Shown: positions 45,155-54,194, counted from the stretch's first letter. The stretch: 64,000 nucleotides of DNA from CAYMCO01 sp964388955 (GCA_964388955.1 CAYMCO010000023.1:1-64000), one strand, 5' to 3'. The notes: generated by a model not told the origin, from the sequence alone. A program made the numbers and translations.

Positions 45155-46219
45155 TCACCTTCGCGACAGAGAGTGATGAAGAATCAGGTATTTCGCATGC
45201 GACCAAAGCAGGGGGCGGGCAATATCACCCCATCGTTCTTGCCACACATCATAATATGCGGGGTAGTTAAGGGTAGCTGCAACCTGCTCAGGAAGGCTGC
45301 CATCTTCATCTGCCTGCAGTTCCACCCACTTGAGGAGTTGCTGAGCTCGTTCGTGCTCTCCACGCTCAGCCCAATACCAGCCCAGCCAGGCGGTAAGCAG
45401 TATCCATTCGCCGCCTCCGAAGTACGTATCGCCCAAATAGCGGTGAAGACCGCCACCTCGAGAAAGCTGTTCTTCGATTTGATCTATGGTGGCAAACATC
45501 GCCGGGTTATCCAGTTCGACAACATGGTAGGGCGTTGCCAAAGCGATCAAGTTTGCATCAACTTCCTTCGATCCGAAGTACTTCACAAAGTGGCCATTGT
45601 GCACGCCATTGCCAGTGATGGCCGCATACAGCTTCTCCAACATTCTGCGTTCATCCTGGCCGGTTAGATCGCTGAAGGCCCGGATCCCGGCGTAGATGGA
45701 GGCAAGGGTGTAGGTATGGACTTGATTGGGGAACTCCTCCCAGCAGTCGGAACACGGCCGCGCCCACAAGGCACTCAGATATCGAACAGCCAATGCGGCG
45801 CTTTCAAGCCAGCTATCGGGAGGTTCTCGCTCTGCCAATCGACAGTGCTCTCTGAGCGACCAAAGCCACGTGCCTATGCCGTCCAACTGGTAATTTGGCC
45901 ACTCCTCGCTTCCGGCTTCACCTTCCAGCGTGTATCGAGCGTGAAGGAAATCGCTTGGGGGTGAACCCTCGCCTCGCTCGGCACTGCGAATAGCCCGGCC
46001 AACTACTGGCGCGTTATTCCTTATCACCCGGGCTGCCCAGGAATGAAAGCTGCCGGCGCTTCGGTATTCGCCCAGCAGATCCATGCTGTGCGCAATGAAG
46101 GCCCCGTCCCTGAACCAGCAGTATGCATACGGTTCGAAGTTCGGGCTGGCGATATAGGCGCCCGATTGCGATTGATTTTGCTTGATAATCTCAATGCTGC
46201 TCTTGCACAGATCAACCAT
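45155..46219 (-). CDS. GH15-like glucoamylase / glucodextranase-type hydrolase
   Basis: (Alpha/alpha)6-barrel hydrolase releasing glucose from alpha-glucan ends. The 354-residue product has the substrate-site block YAYCWFRDGAF, the putative acid glutamate in SDCWEEFPNQVHTYTLAS (Glu161 or Glu162) and the putative base in DGSLPEQV (Glu311). No signal peptide is visible, so it acts inside the cell on imported oligosaccharides. It lacks the N-terminal beta-domain of longer GH15 enzymes. It starts 6 bp after the GH66-like gene and ends the minus-strand sugar operon. Confidence 0.85.
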   Translation of the reverse strand: MVDLCKSSIEIIKQNQSQSGAYIASPNFEPYAYCWFRDGAFIAHSMDLLGEYRSAGSFHSWAARVIRNNAPVVGRAIRSAERGEGSPPSDFLHARYTLEGEAGSEEWPNYQLDGIGTWLWSLREHCRLAEREPPDSWLESAALAVRYLSALWARPCSDCWEEFPNQVHTYTLASIYAGIRAFSDLTGQDERRMLEKLYAAITGNGVHNGHFVKYFGSKEVDANLIALATPYHVVELDNPAMFATIDQIEEQLSRGGGLHRYLGDTYFGGGEWILLTAWLGWYWAERGEHERAQQLLKWVELQADEDGSLPEQVAATLNYPAYYDVWQERWGDIARPLLWSHAKYLILHHSLSRR

Positions 46220-46225
46220 GCTGCG

Positions 46226-47908
46226 TTAGTCTTTCCATTCGATGACCAGCAAGACCCAATATGTGAGCGAAGGAATCGTGAAGGAGATTCCGCACCCTTC
46301 GTCATCGTTGAAAGATTCAAAAGCAAGATCTTGGGGCCTTGGGTCGCCGGTGTCAGGGTTGGCGAGCCAGACTCTAGATATGCCTCTCTCGAGTCCCCGC
46401 AACCACACTTCTGTGAGCCCCAGGCGAATTGGCGGTTCCTCCATAGCCTTTGACCACATGGGAGAATCAATGCCCTGGAGGTTTATGAGGCTTACGGCAA
46501 GGAAAGCTTCTCCTTTGCGTGCAATCGGCCACACTGCATCCCCCTCCAAATGATGACCTGTTGCAGGTTCCTCGATTTCTATTCGTCCCTGCACCTCTTT
46601 CGAGGCGTCTCTTGTCGCCGGACCGATAACATCTTGGTATCGGACCATGAAATCATAGTAGCCTCTCACCGTAGCGGCGAGCTCAGGTGACATGGCTTTG
46701 AAGTTGGGGAAGTAGGCTTCGGCGAGCATCCCATTTCGCTCCCCCAACTCGATATGCCCGCCCCCACTTGCGAAAATCACTGCATCCATCAGGCGTAGGT
46801 TGTGCTTGAGAGAGGGATCGACGTATGCTGCCAGCACCACGGGTTTTCCGCCGCCCAGCTCTTGTGCATTGACGATCAGCCAGTGCAGGTCTTGGAACCG
46901 TCTGTGAGGCCGCCACACCTCGATGTAAGTGAAATCCTGTTCCGAAGTCGCGATCGCTTCGATCGGCCAGTTGTTGACGGCGTTGAAGATCACAGCCCCG
47001 TCTGGTCTGTGATGGCGAACAAGCCTCTTGGTCGCATCGATGGTCGAGGTGATTGGCGAATCGAGAGCGAAGGAATTCCCCCTCGCGTCCTGAGCCGCTT
47101 TCGGGTCACCGTATTGGTCAAGGTGAATCCCGTCGAAATCCAGTTCTGACAATACCTGGTCGAACTGCCATAGCAGGTGCTCGATCCAAGGAGAATCAGG
47201 GCGAGGGTCCATGTAGATCAAGAAATCCTCACCCAAACGGAACGGCTCTCCGTTTGCCTGGTATAGAGCCCAATCCTTGTGGGCTTCGTAGAAGGGCAAT
47301 GAGGCTGCGTATATCGCCGCATATGGCATGCAAGCGATATTGTGTTGATGAGCGGCCTGGATGAGTGCTTCAACCGTTCTTCGCGAGAGGAGTCGATTGA
47401 GGGGATCTCTGTACGGCTCTTCCTGGCTCAGGAACTGATCATGCCGAAACATCCAATCGTAAAACTGCAAACCGTTGATGTGGTAGCGGGATAGGTCCTC
47501 CATCGTCTCTTTCACATCGATCCGCCCTGGCGAGAAGTCCGTGAGGAAGCCGTATCGGGGCGTCTGGGTCCAATCGCGCAGAACATCGAACGCGTTGGAT
47601 CCACGAGCAAGCTCTCGGCGATCGTCGCCACATACGCGTAGGTCGATACCGTATCCTCGTGGGGCATTGGGAGGGGGGGTGAATGTGAACTCGCAGGAAG
47701 AAATGCCTGGGTCCACCTGCACTCTTCGCTCAAGCTTCTCGACAACCTCCATCAAGTGACGGATTGTAAGCACAAGATCAAGCGCATAGGCGCTCCTACT
47801 GTGTGCCTCCATTTGAATCGCTACGGAGACGGCTTCACCGGGACGGTAGTATGCTTTGTCCGGGCAAATATCTCGTATTTCCAGACCCCTTACCATAGCC
47901 GGCTCCAT
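46226..47908 (-). CDS. GH66-like glycoside hydrolase (dextranase / cycloisomaltooligosaccharide type)
   Basis: Retaining alpha-1,6-glucan-active enzyme, 560 residues. An N-terminal beta domain (residues 1-105) precedes a TIM barrel starting at RYGFLTDFSP. The nucleophile candidate is Asp264 in LDFDGIHLDQYGDP and the acid/base candidate Glu330 in DFTYIEVWRP. Their spacing (66) matches that of the Asp/Glu pair of streptococcal dextranase. No signal peptide, so it is intracellular. GGAG six bases before the ATG at 47896 makes that start possible too. With GH15 next door, the pair could break down isomaltooligosaccharides to glucose. Confidence 0.8.
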   Translation of the reverse strand: MEPAMVRGLEIRDICPDKAYYRPGEAVSVAIQMEAHSRSAYALDLVLTIRHLMEVVEKLERRVQVDPGISSCEFTFTPPPNAPRGYGIDLRVCGDDRRELARGSNAFDVLRDWTQTPRYGFLTDFSPGRIDVKETMEDLSRYHINGLQFYDWMFRHDQFLSQEEPYRDPLNRLLSRRTVEALIQAAHQHNIACMPYAAIYAASLPFYEAHKDWALYQANGEPFRLGEDFLIYMDPRPDSPWIEHLLWQFDQVLSELDFDGIHLDQYGDPKAAQDARGNSFALDSPITSTIDATKRLVRHHRPDGAVIFNAVNNWPIEAIATSEQDFTYIEVWRPHRRFQDLHWLIVNAQELGGGKPVVLAAYVDPSLKHNLRLMDAVIFASGGGHIELGERNGMLAEAYFPNFKAMSPELAATVRGYYDFMVRYQDVIGPATRDASKEVQGRIEIEEPATGHHLEGDAVWPIARKGEAFLAVSLINLQGIDSPMWSKAMEEPPIRLGLTEVWLRGLERGISRVWLANPDTGDPRPQDLAFESFNDDEGCGISFTIPSLTYWVLLVIEWKD

Positions 47909-48057
47909 TTTGGTTGAGGCTGTCCCGATCTGACCTACCGGAGGGTGCTGTACTCACGTACAATGCGACTGGTCGCAGGAGAAGCAGTCACTGAGACGGA
48001 TATCAAAAGCCGCTATGCGAGCATTGCATCTTGCGACTGGCTTCCTCAACACAGCGT

Positions 48058-48897
48058 CTATCGGAATGCTCCTTCTGTAAGTCCTTGCACAAAGTGCCTC
48101 TGTAGAAGAATGAAAACCGCCAGCACGGGGATTATTGCAATCAAGGATGCGGCGAAAACAAGCCCCCATTCAGTGGCGTGCTGTCCTTGGAAGGTGGCAA
48201 TTGCCACTGGAAGGGTGCGTCTCGCCGCCTCATCGATGGCCGTCAGTGCCCACACATATTCGTCCCAGGAAAAAAGGAAGGTGAAAATGGACACTGTGGC
48301 AAGCGCCGGTCTGGCCAGGGGCAATACAATCCTGAAGAAGATCGTGAAGTAGCCTCCACCATCGACGAGCACCGCTTCCTCAAGCTCCCGCGGCATGCCC
48401 TCAAAAAAGCCTCGCAGCAGGAAGCTGTTTAGGGGGATCGACATCGATACATAGACGAGGATCAAGCCATACAAGCTGTTGCGCAGATGAAGCGCCTTTG
48501 CCAATATGAATTGTGGGATGATCAATACCACCCCTGGGATCATCATGGTGAGCAGCAGAGAGTAGAAAACAAGTTCTCGCCCTGGAAAGTCGAAGCGAGC
48601 GAAGGCGTAAGCGGCCATTGCAGAGAAAAAGACAGAAAATGCAGTGGTGGTGATAGCGACAACCAGGCTATTTCGGAAGTAGACCCTGAAGTTGTTCGAT
48701 GTCCATGCCTCTTCGAAGTTCTCGAGTGTTGGCTCGGGCGGCAATAGGCGCGGAGGGGTCTCGATCACATAGGTATGTTGTTTGAGGGCGGTGGAGGTCA
48801 TCCACAGGAACGGGAAGACCATTATCACCGCGCCAACGGCGATGATGAAGTATAGAATCAGTTGCTGCCAGAGATTTCGATGAAGATTCATATTCAA
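48058..48897 (-). CDS. Sugar ABC transporter permease, MalG type
   Basis: Inner-membrane permease with about six helices, 279 residues. The first helix LILYFIIAVGAVIMVFPFLW is typical. The EAA loop is ELEEAVLVDGGGYFTIFFRI, and the C-terminus RHFVQGLTEGAFR is near-invariant in MalG-like proteins. The start is a TTG at 48897 or an ATG two codons later. It begins 4 bases after the stop of the MalF-type gene. The gap 47909-48057 before the GH66 gene holds nothing recognisable. Confidence 0.94.
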   Translation of the reverse strand: MNMNLHRNLWQQLILYFIIAVGAVIMVFPFLWMTSTALKQHTYVIETPPRLLPPEPTLENFEEAWTSNNFRVYFRNSLVVAITTTAFSVFFSAMAAYAFARFDFPGRELVFYSLLLTMMIPGVVLIIPQFILAKALHLRNSLYGLILVYVSMSIPLNSFLLRGFFEGMPRELEEAVLVDGGGYFTIFFRIVLPLARPALATVSIFTFLFSWDEYVWALTAIDEAARRTLPVAIATFQGQHATEWGLVFAASLIAIIPVLAVFILLQRHFVQGLTEGAFR

Positions 48898-48901
48898 ATA
48901 C

Positions 48902-49813
48902 TCAATAGAGCTCCTGGGGGCGGCGCAGGAATTTCAGTTGCAGGAAGCTGAGAACGAGTATCAAAGCAGCCATAAGGTACGAGAGAGCGGCCCCATAGCC
49001 GAAATCCAGGAAGTCGAACGCCTGACTATATAAGTAGGTCAGGACCACCTCTGTTTGGTGCATTGGCTCTCCGCCCGTGATTAGAATCACTGAGATAAAT
49101 ACATTGAAGCCCCCGATGACCAGCATCACAAGGGTGAACACGATCGTGGGACGGATCAAAGGGAGGGTGATATTCCATAATCGTTGCCAACCGTTCGCGC
49201 CGTCGATCGAAGCAGCCTCATAGAGTTCCACCGGAATTGTCTGCAACGCTGCCAAATAGATCACCATAGACCAGCCGATGCCTTTCCAGATCCCTAAAGC
49301 CATAATGGCTATCAGCGCCGTCGAGGGTTGCATGAGCCATTGAATCGGATGCTGGATGAGGTGAAGGATGTCCGTAAGAAAGGTATTGATAAGGCCGCCT
49401 GGCCATTGGAACAGATACTTGAAGAGGAGTGACACAATCACCCAGGAGGTGATGACGGGTATGTAATAGAGGGTCCGGAAGAAGACCCGCCCATGGGTGA
49501 TGCTGTTGAGCAGCAAAGCGGCGATCATGGCAATGATCATCTGCCCCGGAACGGTAACCACCATGTACAGGACTGTGTTTCGGAAGGCCACCCTTGTGAC
49601 CGGATCGTTAACGGCTCTGATGTAGTTGGAGAATCCGACGAAGGTGCTTTCTTTTCCGGGCAAGATGCTCCAATCGTAGAAGCTGATCTGCAGCGCCTTG
49701 ACGAGAGGGTAGATCATGAAGATGGCGAACAAGGCCATTCCAGGCAGGAGGAAGGCATAGGCTGTGATCGCCAATCTGCTGCGAGGCTTGAGGCTAGGCA
49801 TTTGTCGGCCCAA
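48902..49813 (-). CDS. Sugar ABC transporter permease, MalF type
   Basis: Partner permease, 303 residues with six predicted helices. It opens with LAITAYAFLLPGMALFAIFM and IYPLVKALQISFYDW. The EAA loop is ELYEAASIDGANGWQRLWNI. The start is either TTG at 49813 or ATG at 49801; neither has a strong Shine-Dalgarno, and the region overlaps the edge of the palindrome at 49829-49860. Low initiation here would keep permease levels below those of the binding protein. Confidence 0.94.
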   Translation of the reverse strand: MGRQMPSLKPRSRLAITAYAFLLPGMALFAIFMIYPLVKALQISFYDWSILPGKESTFVGFSNYIRAVNDPVTRVAFRNTVLYMVVTVPGQMIIAMIAALLLNSITHGRVFFRTLYYIPVITSWVIVSLLFKYLFQWPGGLINTFLTDILHLIQHPIQWLMQPSTALIAIMALGIWKGIGWSMVIYLAALQTIPVELYEAASIDGANGWQRLWNITLPLIRPTIVFTLVMLVIGGFNVFISVILITGGEPMHQTEVVLTYLYSQAFDFLDFGYGAALSYLMAALILVLSFLQLKFLRRPQELY

Positions 49814-49828
49814 TATACGTCGAATTGG

Positions 49829-49860
49829 GAAAAGGGAGGCGAGCTCGCGCTTCCCTTTTC
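49829..49860 (-). promoter_or_regulatory. Large palindrome between the sugar-binding protein gene and the permeases
   Basis: A 32-bp imperfect palindrome centred on GAGCTC at 49843/49844: GAAAAGGGAGGCGAG on one side and CTCGCGCTTCCCTTTTC on the other. As minus-strand RNA it folds into a long stem just after the binding-protein stop and before the malF-type start. In malE-malF type operons such stem-loops protect the upstream message and reduce downstream expression. Confidence 0.65.
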
Positions 49861-49870
49861 GATTTCACCC

Positions 49871-51205
49871 CTACTGACCTCCAAGCAGAGGATCCATTTG
49901 GGCAACGGCATCATCGAGTGCCTGTTGAACAGGCTTCTCACCAGCGAGAATAGCGCCGCCCGTCGAGATCACAATCTCCTTCAATTTCGGCCAATTTGGA
50001 TGCGGCATGCGTGCTCCGGCCGTCTTGAGCTGCTCAAGGAATACGCCGAAGAAGGGGTGATCTTCGAACGTGCCGCTCTCTATGAATGTGGAAAGAACCG
50101 GCATTTGCCCGGCTTCAGACATCTTCAGCTGGGTTTCCTCGGAGAGCATGAAGCGAACAAAATCTGCGGCTGCTTCTTTGTGTTCGCTCTGCTCGAACAC
50201 CACGATGTCCTCTCCACCTACAACTGAGATCGACCCTCCATCGCCTGCTGGAACCAGGGCCAAGCCGTATTCCACATCCGGGAATTGCTCGTCAAAGAAC
50301 GGTGGGAACCAGGGCCCCTCCAGCATCATGGCAGCCTCGCCTTTGGAGAAGCTCCCCCAGACATCCAACCCCCCGGAGACGATGCCCGGGTGCAGATAGC
50401 CATCATCCATCAAGCCCTTCAGAAAATCATAGGCAGCCGCAGTTTCCGCGCCGTTGTAGTAACCGCTGGCTTTGGTTACATCGGGATCTGTGACCGCGCC
50501 CCCGAAGCTCCAAATCCATGGATCTACAGCCCAGGGGTAGGTTCCTCCCTCTGCAAAGCAGAACTTGTCCGGACCGAGCGCCTTTATCTTCGCACAATCG
50601 CCGAGGAAGTCGTCGATGGTTGTCGGCGGCGATTCGATTCCGGCGCCATCAAAGACACCCTTATTGTATGCAAGAACTCTCGTGTTCGTGTCCAGGGGAA
50701 GTCCGTAATAGCCACCGCGCCACAGATTGGTGGAAAGCGGACCAGGAAATACGCTCTCTGCATAGCTGTCAAAGTCCCCCATAATGTCGTCGAGCCTTGC
50801 CAGCGCCCCCATATCCGCGAACTCCGGCACCCAGATGATGTCAAGTCTGGCAAGATCGGGCGGTGTCCCTCCGGCGAGGGAAGTGACTAATTTCCGCCGG
50901 AAGTCATCATAGGGGACCGAGAGCGTCTCGACCTTGATGTTTGGGTTCGCCTCTTCAAAGGCCGGGATTATGGTCTCATCAAGCAATTCTGTCTCGACGG
51001 GGTTGTACCCGTGCCAGAATGTGATTGTCACTGGACCCGCGGGAGTTGGAGTTGGTGTAACCAGCTTTTCGACCGTTTCCTGGACCACGACGGTCTGGCG
51101 GACCACTTCCGGGGTGGGTACCTCTGCTGGCCCACAAGCGGCCAGGATCATTGCCCCCGCCGCAAGCAAGCCAATGACCATAGGTAAGTTGGATCTGACT
51201 TTCAT
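49871..51205 (-). CDS. Sugar ABC transporter substrate-binding lipoprotein (family 1)
   Basis: Extracellular receptor of 444 residues. The signal peptide ends AMILAACG (lipid Cys24), followed by a Thr/Pro/Val linker. The SBP_bac_1 core starts VTITFWHGYNP and includes PPDLARLDIIWVPEFADMGA and MLEGPWFPPF. GAGGAGAAGGGG precedes the ATG at 51205, ten codons inside the open frame. With GH66 and GH15 in the operon, the ligand is probably an alpha-glucan oligosaccharide, likely alpha-1,6-linked. The MsmX/MalK-type ATPase is missing from the window and must be supplied from elsewhere. Confidence 0.94.
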   Translation of the reverse strand: MKVRSNLPMVIGLLAAGAMILAACGPAEVPTPEVVRQTVVVQETVEKLVTPTPTPAGPVTITFWHGYNPVETELLDETIIPAFEEANPNIKVETLSVPYDDFRRKLVTSLAGGTPPDLARLDIIWVPEFADMGALARLDDIMGDFDSYAESVFPGPLSTNLWRGGYYGLPLDTNTRVLAYNKGVFDGAGIESPPTTIDDFLGDCAKIKALGPDKFCFAEGGTYPWAVDPWIWSFGGAVTDPDVTKASGYYNGAETAAAYDFLKGLMDDGYLHPGIVSGGLDVWGSFSKGEAAMMLEGPWFPPFFDEQFPDVEYGLALVPAGDGGSISVVGGEDIVVFEQSEHKEAAADFVRFMLSEETQLKMSEAGQMPVLSTFIESGTFEDHPFFGVFLEQLKTAGARMPHPNWPKLKEIVISTGGAILAGEKPVQQALDDAVAQMDPLLGGQ

Positions 51206-51332
51206 GGCCCCTTCTCCTCTTGGTTCGTATCTCACCCTACAGAAGGATCGAATGGTGTTGTCACTCCCTCTACACCTCCTTTCGCCGCCAACTTCCTTCA
51301 GTGATCAAATTATCTCGGGCGAAAAAAAACCG

Positions 51333-52541
51333 CTATGCGGGAACGTTGGCCGTTCTTCTGTGGATGGGGGAAGCAAAAAACTCGCGCAGCACGAGGCTTG
51401 CAGCGCCCACTGCCCACGCGTCGTCGCCCCATGGATCGATGCGCACTTCTGTGTCATCTTTCAATGTCGGCATTGCGTGTTCGTCAATGGCAGAGTACAT
51501 CGCCTGGAAGATCAGATCGCCCATACGGGTCCCTTCTCCGCTGATGAGGATGAGTTCGGGGTTGAAGACGTTCACAAGGTTGGCAATTTCTCGACCAAGC
51601 GTGCGCCCCGCGTTTGCGAAGATCTCTCCTGCGATTGCGTCGCCAGAGAAGCCGGCATCTGCCAAATCCTCGATGGTTTCCACCGGGGGGAGCTCGTCGC
51701 GATCAGCAGCTTCTCGTGCTTCCCGGAGCAAAGCGCGTTCTCCCACAAGAGCTTCCAGGCAACCCCGCTTTCCGCAGTCGCAGAGTGGACCATTCGGCTC
51801 CACAACAATGTGGCCGAACTCGCCCCCTGCGCCGCGTGCACCACGGTAGAGCTGCCCACCAATGACAATGCCTAGCCCCACGCCACGACCGATGGTCACC
51901 GTGAGGAAATCGTCAACCCCTTGCCCTGCGCCGTAGAGAAGTTCAGCCAGGGTGAGAGCGTTGACATCGTTGTCGATATGAACCAGGGTCCCTAATCGCT
52001 CACGGAGCATTGCCCCCAGAGGCACGTCCCGCCAACCGAAGAAGGGGTGCTGTCGGGATATCCCCCGTTCCGTGTCAACAACACCTGCCATGCCCACGCC
52101 AACACCACGAAGCCTGCTGCGCGAAACATCCGCTTCACTTAGGAGATCGACTACCGATTCACTGACATATCCGACGATTTGTGCCGGTTCGGTCCCAGCC
52201 AGGGGAGTGATCTGGTTGCTCAAGACCTCCGCACTCAGATCAGTGAGAGCCCCGATGACTTGTTTCTCGGTGAGCTTGATACCGATTACGAATCCTCCAT
52301 TCGGGTTGATCTCCAGGAGGATCGGTCTCCGTCCTCCGCTGGATTCGCCATGTTTGGTTTCCAAGATCAGCCCTTGTTCAAGAAGCTCAGCGGTCAGGTT
52401 GGTAATGGATGCAGGGCTCAGTCCTATAGACTGAGCCAGCGCAGCTCGGCTGATGGGACCCTTCGCGAGGATCGTATTGAGAACCGTCGACCGGTTCAGA
52501 TCGCGTATGAGCTTACGGTTACCGAGAGGTGGGTTGGCCAT
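51333..52541 (-). CDS. ROK-family transcriptional repressor (XylR/NagC type)
   Basis: Repressor of the following sugar operon, 402 residues. The N-terminal winged helix is NRSTVLNTILAKGPISRAAL and AQSIGLSPASITNLTAELL. The ROK sugar-kinase-like domain follows, with IDNDVNALTLAE and the zinc signature HIVVEPNGPLCDCGKRGC (C-x-C-x4-C). I start at the ATG at 52541 because a full promoter and operator occupy the open frame upstream of it; the start lacks a strong Shine-Dalgarno. Sugar binding to the ROK domain would release repression. It lies 127 bp before the binding-protein gene in the same direction. Confidence 0.93.
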   Translation of the reverse strand: MANPPLGNRKLIRDLNRSTVLNTILAKGPISRAALAQSIGLSPASITNLTAELLEQGLILETKHGESSGGRRPILLEINPNGGFVIGIKLTEKQVIGALTDLSAEVLSNQITPLAGTEPAQIVGYVSESVVDLLSEADVSRSRLRGVGVGMAGVVDTERGISRQHPFFGWRDVPLGAMLRERLGTLVHIDNDVNALTLAELLYGAGQGVDDFLTVTIGRGVGLGIVIGGQLYRGARGAGGEFGHIVVEPNGPLCDCGKRGCLEALVGERALLREAREAADRDELPPVETIEDLADAGFSGDAIAGEIFANAGRTLGREIANLVNVFNPELILISGEGTRMGDLIFQAMYSAIDEHAMPTLKDDTEVRIDPWGDDAWAVGAASLVLREFFASPIHRRTANVPA

Positions 52542-52548
52542 AGGGAAA

Positions 52549-52566
52549 TATTCATTCACTGAATAA
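52549..52566 (-). promoter_or_regulatory. Operator-like inverted repeat in front of the ROK gene
   Basis: TATTCA (52549-52554) and TGAATA (52560-52565) form a palindrome with a 5-bp centre, lying between the predicted transcription start and the ATG. ROK repressors commonly bind TTTATT/AATAAA-type palindromes, so autorepression is likely. Confidence 0.6.
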
Positions 52567-52575
52567 ACTATCCCT

Positions 52576-52603
52576 ATTGTACTCAAATGCATTTCTCTGT
52601 CAA
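52576..52603 (-). promoter_or_regulatory. Sigma-70 promoter of the ROK gene
   Basis: On the minus strand TTGACA (52603-52598) and TACAAT (52581-52576) are separated by 16 bp. Transcription would begin near 52569, about 28 nt before the ATG at 52541 and just upstream of the operator. Confidence 0.75.
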
Positions 52604-53235
52604 GCCGTCTCTCCAGCACTCACTCGGATGGTTCCAATGGCTGCCGATACGGTCTGCCAAAGATGTGCGCAGGAGTACGGGCAGTGCTGCGGGCAACATC
52701 GACCGCGGGTGAAAGAAAAAAGGGCGGGCACGGTCATGAGAATAGAGAAAGGGGGCACCCAATCAGGAGGAAGGCCATTCTGCGTATGAGTGGCCACAGG
52801 CGTGAATGCAGCTCCTGGCGTAAGGCCCGCTCTGTCAATCCAATGCGGAGCATCCTTCGATCAGCATCGGGTTCACGACATACGTCTGTCAATACGATGG
52901 GTTTCTGCACGCTGCCTTTTCGAGGAATCGCCTGTCTCTGACCAGTCCTGTGGTGATGCGATGGAGTCCGGCCGGTTGACCGCTCCCGAGAATACCCCCT
53001 TTCTAGGCCATGCAGACCCTGCCATCTACATGTTGATAGCGATCATGCCGGTTGTTGGAACGCATATCAGAGAGCCAAATAGCGCTGGGGATGCGTGTGT
53101 GATGTCCAGCCACGAGAATGGACCGAGATCCTGAACATGCTCCTAGAATAGAGGCCAGCCGAAAGTGTGCCTCAAGAGAGGGGGATCTCTGCCCGTCATC
53201 ATAGGGAGATTGAACAGGCAACTACCCCGCAAGAC
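52604..53235. other. Gap of about 630 bp without a supported gene
   Basis: Several short frames, none with family motifs. This separates the sugar cassette from the defence-type region and may be a junction of decayed DNA. Confidence 0.5.
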
Positions 53236-53274
53236 TTACTACGATAATTTGGTAGCGCTAAATTATCGTAGTAA
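53236..53274. promoter_or_regulatory. Perfect 15-bp inverted repeat, AbiE operator
   Basis: TTACTACGATAATTT (53236-53250) and AAATTATCGTAGTAA (53260-53274) are exact complements around the 9-nt centre GGTAGCGCT. It lies directly upstream of the antitoxin gene. AbiEi antitoxins are known to bind inverted repeats in their own promoter and repress the operon. Confidence 0.85.
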
Positions 53275-53297
53275 AATGTACGGCATTGTCCTATAAT
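53269..53297 (+). promoter_or_regulatory. Predicted abiE promoter
   Basis: A consensus TATAAT sits at 53292-53297. The -35 position (about 53269-53274, TAGTAA) is weak and falls inside the right arm of the operator, so a bound antitoxin would block polymerase. Confidence 0.55.
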
Positions 53298-53357
53298 GAG
53301 GGTGTGAGACTGGCATCAGCAGATTCGCGAAGCAAAAGATACAGGGAGGCAACCGCA

Positions 53358-54191
53358 TTGGCGCCGGGCACATATGCGCAGACGAAGGGCGTGAAGCTGC
53401 TCGAGTCCATCGTGGAGAAGGTTGGTCCTATCTTCAGTATTGATGAGGCCCGGCCGCTCGCAACCGCACAGGGCATGTCACCTCAAGATCTGCGATGGAC
53501 ACTGCATTCACTATCGCGGTCAAGTTGGATTGCTCGCATCAAGCGCGGCGTTTATGCTGTTCAGTCGCCGCTGTTCCCAGAAGAGCTGCATCCATTCGCG
53601 GTGGCTGCAGCTCTCGTAGAACCGATGGCAATAAGCCACTGGTCAGCGTTGGCCCACCATGGGTTGACCACGCAGATCCCTCCTATGGTGCAAGCATCGA
53701 CCCCCAAGAAGGTGGTCACACCCGAGATGCGGGAAGGCGAAGCCGATCGTCCACGAGGAAGGGCGGTCTGGACAGTGATGGATATGGAGTTTGAGTTCAT
53801 CTATGTAGAGACTGAGCGCTTTTTCGGATTTCAGAAGGAATGGGTCAGCCGATGGCACCGCGTCAATGTCACCGATCGCGAGAGAACTCTCCTTGACATG
53901 GTCGCCCGCCAAGATCTTTTTGGCGGCTTAGAAGCGGCTGTGGAGGCATTCGAGCGTTATGGGGAGACAATCGACATCAATCGACTTGTCGAATATGCTC
54001 TTCGGTATGACATGGGCTCCTTGATTAAGCGACTGGGCTGGCTACTAGATGAGACAGGAGCCTCAAGAAACGATCTCAGACGGTTGGAAGACTATCCAGT
54101 CACGACCTATTACCGGCTGGACCCTGGCCGGCCCCGGTCAGGCCCCTTCAATTCTCGCTGGCATATTATCAACAATCTCAGCGGAGAGTGA
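53358..54191 (+). CDS. AbiEi-type antitoxin / transcriptional regulator (type IV toxin-antitoxin)
   Basis: Antitoxin of the AbiE system that also represses its operon. From a TTG at 53358 (AGGGAGG eight bases upstream) it has 277 residues. The open frame begins at 53286, but that overlaps the predicted promoter; a GTG at 53304 is an alternative. The N-terminal winged helix (DLRWTLHSLSRSSWIARIKR, GVYAV) is the AbiEi_4-type DNA-binding domain. The central AISHWSALAHHGLTTQIPP and VTDRERTLLDMVARQDLFGG blocks are typical of the C-terminal antitoxin domain. It is followed at once by the toxin gene in the same frame. Confidence 0.87.
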   Translation: MAPGTYAQTKGVKLLESIVEKVGPIFSIDEARPLATAQGMSPQDLRWTLHSLSRSSWIARIKRGVYAVQSPLFPEELHPFAVAAALVEPMAISHWSALAHHGLTTQIPPMVQASTPKKVVTPEMREGEADRPRGRAVWTVMDMEFEFIYVETERFFGFQKEWVSRWHRVNVTDRERTLLDMVARQDLFGGLEAAVEAFERYGETIDINRLVEYALRYDMGSLIKRLGWLLDETGASRNDLRRLEDYPVTTYYRLDPGRPRSGPFNSRWHIINNLSGE

Positions 54192-54194
54192 CCC

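Noticed and set aside
54189..54191. TGA between antitoxin and toxin as a selenocysteine codon
   Set aside because: The codon falls at the end of the antitoxin in a non-conserved place, with no stem-loop evident after it; a new start for the toxin is simpler.
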